Shown: piece by piece, positions 41,650 to 52,747 of the stretch
Layout of the letters: every line of letters starts with the position of its first letter
Position numbering within the stretch: position 1 is the first letter of the stretch
Assembly (NCBI GenBank): GCA_963971405.1
Contig: OZ020491.1
Location: 28,385,019-28,449,018 of the forward strand
DNA: 64,000 bases
Reading direction: 5' to 3'
Source of the DNA: Psococerastis gibbosa
Lineage: Eukaryota > Arthropoda > Insecta > Psocodea > Psocidae
Notes under the pieces: generated by a model
Databases searched by the model: none
What the model saw: only the letters and a program-made list of their open reading frames with translations
Told to the model about the DNA's origin: nothing
Position numbers and translations under genes: made by a program

Positions 41650-43270
41650 ACATGGGCTTGCCAAGGTATTCGTAACATGCAACCATAGCACCATATCGCA
41701 AACGCATCGAGTTTTTTTAGTTGTTTCGATATGTTTTTGTTTTATACATGGTGTATAATTTGCCCCCCCCCCCCACCATTAGAAGACTTTCCAGTCTTAT
41801 GGTTCGCCCAGATAAAAATAAAGTCGTTATTTATTTATTTTATTTCCATAAAAGTGTAGAAAAAGGGGAAACCGTTCTCATGGACGCATGCAGCTTTTAA
41901 ATTAATGACCTTAGTGTCCTTTGCGCAGGGGCCCGAGGGTTCTGGATATTATATTTATTTTATTATTAATATACAGGTAGTATGTAGGCCCGGTAGGCCT
42001 GAAAAAGTGGGATTTTATAGGTGATCAATACAACTGTGTACAAGGTTCCCCCAGGGTGAATTGGTTTTTTAAAAAATAGGCCTGAAATAGTGCGGTGTTA
42101 TAACAAATGAAATAGCCCGTTTCTCATGACACAGTGACACATCATTACAATTTTCTGTGCCAAACTAGGGTGGCTTGCATCCCTTCTGTCCTCATCCATA
42201 TTCCATAGTTTCAACCCCCGGGAGACTCATTTTTTCCTCCCTTAGCCACCCCCTGGAACACAGTGACCCACTGCCTTGTCATTACAGATAATCCGAGATG
42301 ATATCGGGGATTTGGGGCCCTTTAACTAAACGTGGGGTCCGTTAATGACACGGCTCTCTTGCTGAACAAGCGGCTCCTTTTTGCGTATTACATAACGGTT
42401 CTATGGTTTCACCGGAAAATCGGCTGTAGTTGGGGATTTACTCAGTAGGGAAAGTTCTGAGGGACGCTGGGTTTTGTAGGGTTACTCAGTGAAAATGCAG
42501 TTTAGCTTAAATTTTACTTCAATTTGAGGGAAAGGTCTTAGAGTTCTATTTACGAGAGATCGGACATTCGTATTTTTAAAATTTTTAGACCTCTTTAAAA
42601 ATAATACGACGCCTTGTGGAGCCATAATTTCAGTGCCGAGTTTGGCTATGTGGTCAGGGCCCCCACAAAAAAAGGCCCAAAAAAGCCGTAATAAAAATAA
42701 ACCGCAATAGATTTAAAAAAAAAACTAAAGCAAGTAAGCAAACTTGCCGAAATATTTGGTAATGTTCCCATACATTCTGGTTTAACCCTATGTGACCGTT
42801 GCTATTGCCAGTTGGCAACAATGAACATTATTGAAAATCCATTGGCTTCACATCCCACGGCCATACCAAGTTGAATCCATCAGAAACGAGCATGTTCAAA
42901 ACTGCAGCAAACATGGTAGTGTTCACAGCGTTGGCAGGGGAAAATGGTGAGACTATCATCCCTTGTTATGGTCTACTTGCACCATATAGGAGGCTTATTT
43001 ATAATTTAGAAAACTTAAACGATTAACTAATTAATGTAACATATACAATATTAATACTCAATCTAATCTCATCTTGTAGCCGTTCTCTCTTGCATTGTCT
43101 GCGAATTGTCCCCTAAATCGCTGTTACATGTCTTTTATCACTTTAGGGAGCCTACCCATCAGTAGTCTAAAAGACATGTAACAAGCGTTCTGATTGGCTA
43201 ATAATGACGCACATTGATGACAGTAGGTCATAGGTACACATGGTACACACGTGTACTACCTCTGGACCTA
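41650..43270. other. Long intergenic stretch, no gene
   Basis: The segment around 42840-42960 (CATACCAAGTTGAATCCATC, CAAAACTGCAGCAAACATGG) matches 59785-59880, so it is part of a dispersed repeat. C run near 41763-41775. I see no ORF over 60 residues and no splice-linked frame. Confidence 0.45.
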
Positions 43271-43280
43271 GCTGTTCTAA

Positions 43281-43663
43281 GGCGCCCATTCCACCGACCG
43301 GCTAGGGCTATTTACAAAAACAGTGACGTGGTAGCAGACATTCAAGACTTAGGTGGGGTTTCCACCGGCCTCGCATTGCAGAATTGACGGAAATGTTTAT
43401 TTTCCTCTATGCCATAGTTAAAATTGATCAATGATCATACAGTAAAATCACAAACAAACAAACTAAAATTAAAAAATGGCGTCATGGGATATGTTAAGTA
43501 CAAACATTTTAATAGATTTCTATAAAAAAAAAATTCTAATTTCCGTCAATGTCATTTCCAGTCTGCAATGCGAGGTCGGTGGAAACGCCACCTAAGTCTT
43601 GAATGTCTCCTACCAAGTCACCGTTCTTGTAAATAGCCCTAGCGGGTCGGTGGAATGGGCGCC
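43281..43663. mobile_element. Harbinger-like foldback MITE, copy 3
   Basis: GGCGCCCATTCCACCGACC to GGTGGAATGGGCGCC, 383 bp, TAA on both sides (43278-43280, 43664-43666). The interior is in the same orientation as copy 1 and keeps ATGGCGTCATGGGATATG. Confidence 0.88.
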
Positions 43664-43669
43664 TAAGTG

Positions 43670-44585
43670 AATCATTATTATGCCATATAGGACAATTGTC
43701 AGCACAACACCCTTATTCTATTGCTTCAACGAGTATCCGCGGCCGTGAATGTTTTTTAGTTATGATTGTGATGCACCAAGCTGAACGTATATTGATTGGG
43801 TATCTACCCCCAACAACCCCCAGAACCCATGAATACGCAAAATATATATACCGGTACTTTTGTCCGATTTACAAGCATCAAAGTCAATTAATATTGTTCC
43901 AATAACTAAAAACATATTGGGTTGTTGTAAATAATTTTTAGAACTTATTTAAACTTAACTTAAAATTTATTAATAATAAACAGTTAAGTTACATTCGTGA
44001 GAATTCAAAGTATCACTTACAATACAGTAGGTACACAGCTATAACACTAATAAATATTTTCATTTGCCTTAACCCTTAATTTTAGCCCTTAATCATTTTT
44101 ACGAAAAATCTACGGTTCCAAAAATTAAAAATACCCTATTATTTTATGCATGAATCAGTTTTCTACAACGTAAATGAGCCAAATTTAATATTTAAAATCA
44201 TGCTTTGTTAATTAAATAAAAAATTAGAAGCCTCTAAAAACAACGGATTTTTACCTATAGGTCCTACACAACGCACACTCTTAAGGAATCATACTGGCAA
44301 TCTCGGACAATCTCAATAAGTGTCCCTTTAAGGCTCTATTGTTCGACACAAAGTGAAAGGGAGGGCTCCCAAAAGACATCAAACCTTTTTTTCAAACGGC
44401 AGAACCTTTTGCACCCCCTCCTCCATCAAGCAGCCCATCAGAACCTGTCTAATCCGTTGAAGGTTACGTAGCATCTAATCCCGAAGTATTATTGCCCCTA
44501 ACCTTCTCCCCAGAGCCTTTCCAACCCTTACAGGGGGTATGATGGTCAGCTTGTTGGGGTAGGGGGCTTTGCAAAAACGACTCTG
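43670..44585. other. Intergenic, no supported gene
   Basis: A 69-residue ORF at 43696-43905 has no domain. The rest is AT-rich. Confidence 0.4.
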
Positions 44586-44588
44586 GGT

Positions 44589-45712
44589 TCCTATTTCTTA
44601 ATGTAGGTACATCGTGGTCGCAATGTTTTCTAACAAGAAACATAAATAATAAACAACTTAATTGCGTTGTTTATCATCCAGTACTATGTAAGATACGAGT
44701 AAAGGGCTAGGCCTACTGTAAAATATTACCAGCTCAATAATTTGTTATCAATAAAAGACACTATTTATTAATTCCTATTGCTTAATGTAGGTACATCGTG
44801 GTAGCAATGTTTTCTAACAAGAAACATAAATAATAAGCAACTTAATTGTATTGTTTATCATCCAGTACTATGTAAGATACGAGTAAAGGGCTAGGCCTGC
44901 TGTAAAATATTACCAGCTCAATAATTTGTTATCAATAAAAGACACTATTTATTAATTCCTATTGCTTAATGTAGGTACATCGTGGTCGCAATGTTTTCTA
45001 CCAAGAAACATACATAGTAAGCAACTTAATTGTATTGCTTATCATCCAGTACTATGTAACATACGAGTAAAGGGCTAGGCCTGCTGTAAAATATTAGCAG
45101 CTCAATAATTTGATATCAATAAAAGACACTATTAATTCCTATTTCTTAATGTAGGTACATCATGGTCGCAATGTTTTCTACCAAGAAACATACATAGTAA
45201 GCAACTTAATTGTATTGCTTATCATCCAGTACTATGTAACATACGAGTAAAGGGCTAGGCCTACTGTAAAATATTACCAGCTCAATAATTTGTTATCAAT
45301 AAAAGACACTATTTATTAATTCCTATTGCTTAATGTAGGTACATCGTGGTAGCAATGTTTTCTAACAAGAAACATAAATAATAAGCAACTTAATTGTATT
45401 GTTTATCATCCTGTACTATGTAACATACGAGTAAAGGCCTAGGCCTGCTGTAAAATATTACCAGCTCAATAATTTGTTATCAATAAAAGACACTATTAAT
45501 TCCTATTTCTTAATGTAGGTACATCATGGTCGCAATGTTTTCTACCAAGAAACATACATAGTAAGCAACTTAATTGTATTGTTTATCATTCAATAATATG
45601 TAAGATAAACCAGGGTCCATAAAAAATTCCTTCAATAAATAATAATGTAAGATAAACCTATGGTAAAATAATTCCAGCATAATAATTTGTTATTAATAAA
45701 AGACAGCTAAGC
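44589..45712 (+). repeat. 180/184-bp tandem satellite, six units
   Basis: Units start at 44589, 44773, 44957, 45137, 45321 and 45501 with TCCTATT(T/G)CTTAATGTAG. Lengths are 184, 184, 180, 184 and 180. The short units lack a TTTA before TTAATTCC. The last unit decays after about 45590. Each contains ACATCGTGGT, ATCATCCAGTACTATGTAA and AGGGCTAGGCCT. No coding frame. Confidence 0.95.
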
Positions 45713-45719
45713 CGGATTT

Positions 45720-46085
45720 ATTAAATACTTCATCTCCAACATAGCAATTGAGAGAAAATTTAAGTGGTGAGTAAGATTGCTTAGAAAATAGGGGCTGAGA
45801 GGGCCCCACCCTTTCCGGAGGGCCCCGAAGGCTAAATCCAACGGATTATTATTTATCTGTATGGTTATATACATAAATCATTTGTCAATAGGGCCCTAAT
45901 GAAGGCCCAGAAAATGGGTCACTATCGCTTTTTAACATCTATAGCCTTTACGTCATCTTTGGCTTTTCTATGTATCGTTTCGGCTTTATAGGGGTGGATA
46001 GCCCGATTTTATTTTTGGGGATTTTGGCGTGTTTTTGTCTTGTTTTGTAGGGTGGAATCGCGGAAGGCTTCACGAGGGAAGATAT
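45720..46085. other. Intergenic, nothing recognised
   Basis: No ORF or repeat boundary seen. Confidence 0.4.
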
Positions 46086-46091
46086 ACAATA

Positions 46092-46268
46092 GTAGGGCGT
46101 GAGAGCCAGGATTATTTTCGGAGGGGGGGGGGGGTTTCAGAAATTTCATGGGATATTACATTGTGGTTTTTATTTTTCCTCTCAAAATCCGATTCTATCT
46201 AGTACCAAGCCGTTTCATTTCAGGGGGGGGGGGGGGTTTGAACCCCCATGAACCCCCCTAGGCCTTGT
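46092..46268. mobile_element. hAT-type poly-G MITE, degraded ends
   Basis: Interior matches 6075-6251 closely (AAATTTCATGGGATATTACA, CAAAATCCGATTCTATC, two G runs). The terminal repeats are eroded and no duplication is clear. Confidence 0.7.
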
Positions 46269-46349
46269 GTAAGAGGGGGAGGGACGGATGTGTGACTGAA
46301 GGGAACCATTGGTGAACTACCTCGCAAGTTATTAATAATTATGTAAGAT

Positions 46350-46560
46350 TGACTTTATGTTCTATTACAAAGCCAACCTAACGGAGTTAAGACTATATCA
46401 AGCCCTCTCTTACACTCAACTAGGAAAGCCCGGGACTGCCTACTTTACATGCCCTCAGAAGCACTGCCAGAAAATGCAGCAAGTGTGCGACTCGAAACTG
46501 CAACGTTTCGGGTGAAAGTCGGAGTCTGTACCAGTACCACTACTCTACATGTCCTGACCA
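46350..46560 (-). mobile_element. tRNA-derived SINE-B
   Basis: Reverse orientation; head, body and GACTTTATGTTC... tail border as in the copy at 37502. Confidence 0.75.
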
Positions 46561-46629
46561 GTTAAGTTATGTTATGACTATTAAGTCCACCAAGTCGAAT
46601 ACGCCAGAATAGAGCCTGTTTTAATCTGC

Positions 46630-47025
46630 AGCAGGGGAACATAAGTGGGACATGATAACGCGCCGAAACCTCCAGTCAGTCAAAGTGCGTGTCGAGTCCT
46701 GGTCACCTCCAAATGAATCGTGTGATTTTACCATGTTCCCCAAGTGGTTCGGAATCCACTATAATCAGGAGGTCCACCCTGTCATTCACTCCCATTCTCC
46801 CTGAGGTGAAGGAGTGTGCCCTGGCACTGTTCTGGTGGAATCAACTTGGCATAGCCGTTGACTGACTCATATCTGTACTTGGTTAAGTCATGCTTCCACC
46901 TGTTACATTGCGCCAATGGTAAGCTTGTCACAGTTTGTCCATAATCGCTTGTTGCCGGTGTATAGGTGACATCAAGGACGTGTGCCAGTTTGCCAATGGC
47001 CCAAAATTCATGCGTAAACAATATA
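46630..47025. repeat. Dispersed repeats R5 and R4 joined
   Basis: 46630-46830 is R5. 46850-47025 (ACTTGGTTAAGTCATGCTTC, GCCAGTTTGCCAATGGCCC) is R4, also at 57180-57290, 57940-58060 and 63195-63350. The 79-residue - ORF here is not conserved in those copies. Confidence 0.65.
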
Positions 47026-47026
47026 A

Positions 47027-47912
47027 AGAACCGGTCCGAGTTTACTCGAACATGCTTTCCAATTTATCAAAATTAGTAGGCAGAGAATATGAGTTATTTC
47101 ATGGTAAATAATTTTCCTACGGTTAAATTTCCGATATCTCGGGGGGGGGGGGGGTCATCCACCTTACGTCACTGGAGGGCAGATAAACTCTAGACAGGTC
47201 AGACCAACATATTACCACACAGCAATAATGGCAGGACACGCAATGCATTTGAGCGCAAATGTTCTATCATTTTTTCATAAAATAATTTTAGGAACAAAAC
47301 CAAATAGTTTTTTGGGAACGCAACCTGTCCGGTTTCGTTACTCAATTTAACACCTAAAACATGCCAGAAGGTAGAAATCATCGATAGAAAGGTTTCGCAG
47401 AAAAATTATTTTTTAGTCATTTTTCATTACAATTTAGTTATTTTTATTTTTTTACCCCCAGAAGCAAACTATCAAGGGGCAAGCGACCCCCCGCATTTTG
47501 TCAACATTAATAACGACTACAATATGTGTGAATTTAAAAGAAATCGTTGCAGCTGTTTTTGAGAAATAATATTTTTAGATGTTTTTTTTGGAGGTTTTTG
47601 AGAATAAAACCCCCCCAAATTGAGTTAGCCCAAAATAAAAATAAAAACCCGAGGTTTGATTTTTGTGAACCTACATGCTAAATTTCATCAAAATCGACAG
47701 AGTAGTTTGCCCGGAAATCGATGAACTGACAGACAGAGCGAAAGAGCGACATAGCGACAGACAGACAGACAGACAGACAGACATTTTGTAAAAACTACTT
47801 TTTTGGGTTTTGGGTTTTGGGACCTCAAAACGTGTAAATCCGTTGAAATCTCGGAATCGAAAATTTCGACCATCACATAGCTTTCCTTATACTGCGTATA
47901 AATTGGAAAGCA
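47027..47912 (+). mobile_element. GACA-bearing element, copy 5
   Basis: Full length, inserted into the R4 repeat: R4 sequence (ATATAAA on the left, TAATGTCCGAAATCCATGG on the right) continues on both sides as in the uninterrupted copy at 58040-58080. That fixes the element ends independently. Confidence 0.9.
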
Positions 47913-48374
47913 ATAATGTCCGAAATCCATGGTGTCGTTGGCATTGGACAAGGGACCAATGGGCCACTTTAAGTAGGCCTGGGTCCATGAAAAAATCCTT
48001 CAGGACATTATTATTATGGCCAGAGGCGTAAAGTTTTAGAATGATGGCGGGGGCAAAACTAAGTACACCTTATGACGTCATCAGGCAGGAAAAAGGAAAA
48101 ATTGAAAATATAAGAGAAAAATAGTGGGGTTTCACGCATTTTAATAGTTGTGTAAAGTATACCTGTAGATTTTACAAAGCTAAAAAGGGAATGCTTACAT
48201 TCATATTGCTGCAAAGGGGACCATGAAGTATGAACCACGTCTTACAATGCAAGAGGCTGGGGGGGGGGGGGGGGCAAGTTGCACCGTGCCCCTCCCCCTC
48301 AACTTTACGCCTCTGATTATGGCCGTTGGCTATCCCATATGTGTCCGCAGGACCTTATATTCGGTGTAAAACCA
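47913..48374 (+). repeat. Repeat R4 interrupted by a hAT MITE
   Basis: ATTGGACAAGGGACC and CCTTCAGGACATTATTATTA continue after the MITE as GGCCGTTGGCTATCCC. The uninterrupted version is at 58080-58170. Confidence 0.7.
48021..48315. mobile_element. hAT-type MITE, 295 bp
   Basis: Ends CAGAGGCGTAAAGTT and AACTTTACGCCTCTG. Exact 8-bp duplication ATTATGGC at 48013-48020 and 48316-48323. G run at about 48260-48276. A copy in opposite orientation is at 21989-22306. Confidence 0.93.
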
Positions 48375-48382
48375 CGCAGCTA

Positions 48383-48614
48383 CAGTGGCGGCGCTACGGG
48401 GGTGCCCGAGGGGGCCTGGCCCCCCCAACAGTTTCTCCGGCCCCTCCGTGGCCCCCCCACTTTTCAGATATTTTACATGTTGTTAAATTGGAGAATTATT
48501 GAACCGTATACCTACTCCCAATGAAAAATGTTTCGTTTTTTCATTGGCATGCCATGCCATGTCATGCCCCCCATGCCCCCCCCCCCCGCCTTAAAATTTC
48601 TAGCGCCGCCACTG
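48383..48614. mobile_element. hAT-type MITE, 232 bp
   Basis: Ends CAGTGGCGGCGCTA and TAGCGCCGCCACTG, perfect inverted repeats. Exact 8-bp duplication CGCAGCTA at 48375-48382 and 48615-48622. It sits in the same R4 repeat as the MITE above. Confidence 0.95.
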
Positions 48615-48624
48615 CGCAGCTACT

Positions 48625-49215
48625 TTTCGAGGCTAGGCTAATAAAGCAGGGATACGCATGTCTTGTCTAGTTCATATGACACCATCCTTTTGCCTTCGTA
48701 CATAACCTTTCATCAAAAGCACTACACGCAAAATCTCATCAAAAACCAACTCTATAATCCCCCGCGTAAATGACCCCCAAGCACACAGTAATAATACAAA
48801 AGCCACTTAAGGAACAAAAATTTCATTAAACAGTCCCTAATCTGGGGGCTCACCTTACCTCAATGCGATCCTAAAAGGGTTAACACACGAATTTGAGAGC
48901 CTTCCAAAAAGGATCAAGCTAAATTAGCTAGGGGTTCTTCATCCTTATGTTGCAGCAGCCGGCTTAAAAGTTGAGATGGAAAGGATCAAAGGGGAGTTCC
49001 AAAAAGGGGGTTTACTACCTTAACTTGAAATTGTAAAGTTTTGCTTATTTTAACTGCATGCATGCGACATATTGGAGCATGCCGCTTTAATAGACGTACG
49101 TATTGGTCGATTTGTGAAGCCAGCCAAATCCATTTTTTTTCTCACTTCAATTCTTAGGTTTTTTAGCATTTTGTGTCTTTAAACGGGGGCACATCGTTTG
49201 GTTGTGAAACCACGT
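48625..49215. other. Intergenic, nothing recognised
   Basis: No coding frame or repeat boundary seen. Confidence 0.4.
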
Positions 49216-49221
49216 AAATCC

Positions 49222-49292
49222 ACAGGACATACAGAGTAGAGGTACAGACTCGAACTGTCACCCGAAAGTTTGCTGGTTCGAGTCCCACATAT
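49222..49292 (+). mobile_element. SINE-B head fragment
   Basis: GGACATACAGAGTAGAGG to B box GGTTCGAGTCCCACA; the body is missing. Confidence 0.7.
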
Positions 49293-49795
49293 CCAGCAAT
49301 AAATTCATCTTCAAATTTTAGTCCGCCAGTCCTACACTAACCCTTGAATCCTCAGCAGCGTCACGGCGTCAAGGACACTAGGACACTAGGCAATGCCGCA
49401 TTACACTCAACAAATCCTTAGAATGTATAAGAGTTTCGTTGAAATCTTTAAGAAGCCGCGATCAAATAAGATTGTATGAGCATGATGTTATCAACCCAGA
49501 AAATTAAGAATCACGTCAAGTTAGAATTGAAATGTTTTCTTTGTGTTTTCAAATTTTTACTTTTTAAAAAGATAGAACATAAAATGATGTCTGTTTTCTT
49601 CTTTTTTAAACTTAAATACATTACACATTAACACTTGTAATTATTCTACACTCCGCCACTGGTCTACCGGCTTACTCTTCATCATTTGTTGAATTATTAC
49701 ATACGATATTCAGTAGGTAGTAACCTACTATCTAACTCTAAGGCCAGGTCCCAGGACCGTAACCAGGATTTTATTTCGGGGGTGGCTGCAGTACT
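49293..49795. other. Intergenic, nothing recognised
   Basis: GACCGTAACCAGGATTTTAT at 49758 is a scrap of a poly-G MITE end. Confidence 0.4.
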
Positions 49796-49799
49796 GACT

Positions 49800-50040
49800 T
49801 GTTGTTTCTAACGCCTGCTTTCAGCATTTCTGCTTTAAGCAACCTTGTCAGCCTGGTGGGGGGAGTGACTCTGTTTATTAATTTGAGGCACCCTAAGGGG
49901 AGACTCCTTCACCTCTGGGAGAAGGAAAGTTGACTGACAGGGTGGACCTCCTGATTATAGTGGATTCCGAACCACTTGGGGAATATGGTAAAGCCACGCG
50001 ATTAAATTGGAGGTGACCAGAACTCGACACAACTGTCAAG
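49800..50040 (-). repeat. Dispersed repeat R5, reverse copy
   Basis: Complement of the R5 boxes (GGGTGGACCTCCTGATTATA, GAGGTGACCAG). Confidence 0.75.
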
Positions 50041-50482
50041 TGTCAACCCAGACTTAGATTAGCCTCAAGCCAAAATTTCGTACACCCACCCAAAACAACC
50101 CTCTCGCCTTGATATTATTGGTAAATGATAAGAAAAGCATAGCGAATTTCAGTAAGGAGGGTTCGTCAGCGTAGAGGGGCCCACTGCTGATGGAGACCGC
50201 GCCAGTTCATAATTTGATTATCGTAGTTAGCGAGATCGATTCTCGAATCGGCCTAATCCTCGAAATCCGTCATCCAAATGTCTCGGGGCCACCCTTTCCG
50301 GATGACAATGATTGAGGACGACTGAAACATTTGGCAAAGGGGTAGTTTGTTGCACATGTTCGGTTTTTGTCACATTTGGTTTAATGTAGTTGAAGGATGT
50401 AACTGCAAAGGCCTTCACGGCCGGGGTCAGATGAAATCAGGGTCCAGTATTCACTCGCTCCCAACACTTACTTACTTACTTA

Positions 50483-50758
50483 CTAGCCAACGCCCACCCT
50501 TCGTACGTCAGCCATTTGGTGACGTGCTGACCAGTAACGACGTGCGATCGTTTCGAACTCGTCTTCATTTGTCAGCATGTGGTCGATCGCCGGGCATGAC
50601 GCGAGGTGTTCAGCGTTCATCCGGGGGTGTCCACATAGGTCGCAAGCGCAGGAATCGCGGACTCCAATGCGGTTGAGATGTGCAGCGAGGTAGTCATGGC
50701 CCGTCGTGGTCCTGAACGCCGCAACATTGATAGACCTGGGTAGACTCGCTCCCAACAC
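50483..50758 (-). pseudogene. LINE RNase H/C-terminal zinc-knuckle fragment
   Basis: 91 residues: AAFRTTTGHDYLAAHLNRIG, CACDLCGHPRMNAEHL, SCPAIDH and RRYWSARHQMADV. This order (GHDxLxxHLxRIG, CxxC with H and C, then YWxAR) is the C-terminal end of R1/Jockey-type LINE proteins. It is a family distinct from the other LINE tails in the window. It is open but truncated at both ends. Confidence 0.8.
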
Positions 50759-50774
50759 AACGTGCGCCTATAAA

Positions 50775-50910
50775 TCTCAGTGCATAGCCGAACCACCGAG
50801 GTACAACCTTCGATGTCTACGCAGCGCCACTGAAGATGCCAGCCGCAGTTGTTGACGAAAGGTTTGGAAGTTCACCTTCATATCGACGACGGTCCTTCCA
50901 TCAGCCCGGA
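50775..50910 (+). repeat. Single-arm copy of the 6.7-kb stem-loop repeat
   Basis: GGTACAACCTTCGATGTCTA, CTGAAGATGCCAGCCGCAG and TTGACGAAAGG. The stem is less complementary than in the other copies. Confidence 0.75.
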
Positions 50911-51540
50911 GTCGTAAATTCAAATCTTTACACTGGTGTCAAAATGCGTAAAACCCCACTATTCCAAGTCTGTTTTTCCACAATTTTTAGCCATGAGGAA
51001 ATCCCGGATCCGGCCTTGTGTACAGTATTATGACTAAGCCCTTCGTCTGTAAAATTTGAAGTTCATTGGTGTCAAAATACTCAGGGAAGGCCATCAGTAG
51101 AAAAACCTCCAAATGTTCACCTCTGTTGAGGTCCCCTGAGTTCAAAGATGAAAAAGTGGTTGGGGGCGGGGGCATATGTACCTGTATGTGCCTGTACGTA
51201 TACAGAGTTGAAGCCCAAACTACAGGACTATAATGGATTCGGTTCACATTTCGTAGGAACTTGTATAGAAATCCTCCGACGCTGAGCTGCAGGCTACTAA
51301 CGGTGTGGCATCAGGTGGTGGATAGCGAAAATACCAGCAGATATGGAGGCTAGCTGCGAATATAACGAATAAGCAGTCCCCAACCAAGCAGTGGCAATAT
51401 CGGAGGGTGTGGTGGCAAGTCTGGTGGAGCAGGCTTGTCTAGAAGAAGCCACAGTAGCCCGAGGGTGACTATGTGACGGGGCGAATAGTTGCCGCCATAA
51501 ATAAGCAACCACTACGTATTTACAATTGTCATGATGATCA
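50911..51540. other. Intergenic, no supported gene
   Basis: ORFs at 50836-51033, 50987-51247(-) and 51297-51512(-) do not resemble known proteins. AAAACCCCACTATT near 50950 also occurs at 7020. Confidence 0.35.
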
Positions 51541-51542
51541 CC

Positions 51543-51816
51543 AAGAAGAAGAAGAAGAAGAAGAAGAAGAAGAAGAAGAAGAAGAAGAAGAAGAAGAAGA
51601 AGAAGAAGAAGAAGAAGAAGAAGAAGAAGAAGAAGAAGAAGAAGAAGAAGAAGAAGAAGAAGAAGAAGAAGAAGAAGAAGAAGAAGAAGAAGAAGAAGAA
51701 GAAGAAGAAGAAGAAGAAGAAGAAGAAGAAGAAGAAGAAGAAGAAGAAGAAGAAGAAGAAGAAGAAGAAGAAGAAGAAGAAGAAGAAGAAGAAGAAGAAG
51801 AAGAAGAAGAAGAAGA
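51543..51816 (+). repeat. GAA trinucleotide repeat, about 91 units
   Basis: An uninterrupted AAG/GAA run of about 274 bp. All frames are open and give poly-Glu, poly-Lys, poly-Arg or, on the - strand, poly-Phe/Ser/Leu ORFs; none is a gene. Long GAA/TTC runs can adopt triplex (H-DNA) structure. Confidence 0.98.
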
Positions 51817-52160
51817 GCTTAAAAAACATTTAATACATTGGCAGATAGGACAAATCCAACTGTCTCATCTTTAATCCACGGGGGTTATCTTGCAGCGCTA
51901 TTTGCTACTTGGTCGTTATTTATAGCCACTGAGGCTTATACAGTAACTATGGAGTGGCATGTTGCTTATCGCATGGAAGAGGGACGCGTTATTTCGCCCG
52001 GAGGGGCTTAGGAGGGATGACATCAAAGCGTGGTCTTATGTACGTTGATAGTAATGCCTTGGGGCGGGGGAGGGGGATTTGGCATAGTGCTGACTATGCA
52101 GTCGCTTTGCATTTGGAATTAAATTTGGTTGTTGGACAGCCCTTTCAAGCAGTATATGTC

Positions 52161-52378
52161 AGGACATGTAGACTAGTGGTACGGACTCTGACTTTCACCC
52201 GAACGGTTGTTGGTTCGAGTCCCACACTACCTACATTTTCTGGCCATGCTTCGGAGGGCATGTAAAGCAGGCGGTCCCGGGTATTCCTAGTTGAGTGTAA
52301 GAGAGGGCTTATAGCCCTAACTCCGCTAGGTTGGCTTAGTAATTGAAGAATAAAGTCCTTATTTATTTATTTATTTTA
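52161..52378 (+). mobile_element. tRNA-derived SINE-B
   Basis: Full head to ATTT tail; B box GGTTCGAGTCCCACAC. Confidence 0.85.
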
Positions 52379-52435
52379 TATGTCAATGCTGATGAGTCAA
52401 TGAGCCGACACAGTGTTCAATTGTTCCTTCAACAG

Positions 52436-52662
52436 ATGGCCTGAGAGAGTCTGCTCTCGGAGCCACTGGCATTTATGTGGTCAGAAACATGCGTGGCAGC
52501 CGTGTTTTCCCCTACTTATTAAGTTATAAAAAACCTACCTTCGATTTGATGGATGGTACAACACTATCCGATGCATATCTAAGCACCTTCCACTGTCACG
52601 CCCTTGCCTCTACTACTACTACTGAAGTCTCCGTGGACAAGTCCCCTTGCCCCAGACTCTGA
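52436..52662 (+). CDS. Candidate exon of unknown protein
   Basis: It follows a good acceptor (GTTCCTTCAACAG). The frame reads GLRESALGATGIYVVRNMRG, SRVFPYLLSYKKPTFDLMDG and TTLSDAYLSTFHCHALA, ending at a TGA. It has mixed, protein-like composition with no low complexity except a run of threonines. I do not recognise a family, and no partner exon was found. It may be a terminal exon or chance. Confidence 0.25.
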
Positions 52663-52747
52663 CAACGTGTTTTTATTTAAACAGGCTGGCAACTGTGAGA
52701 CAAGCGAACACAATAGAAAGAATTAAGAATGACTCAAATATGAAGAA

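Noticed and set aside
44589..45712. CRISPR array
   Set aside because: Units of 180-184 bp are repeated along their whole length with no short repeat/unique spacer pattern, and the genome is animal.
46782..47021. 79-residue - strand ORF with protein-like composition
   Set aside because: It lies on repeats R5/R4 and the frame is broken in the other copies (57180, 57940, 63195).
51473..51874. Poly-Glu, poly-Lys and poly-Phe ORFs of 100-133 residues
   Set aside because: They are three frames of one GAA microsatellite; open by composition.
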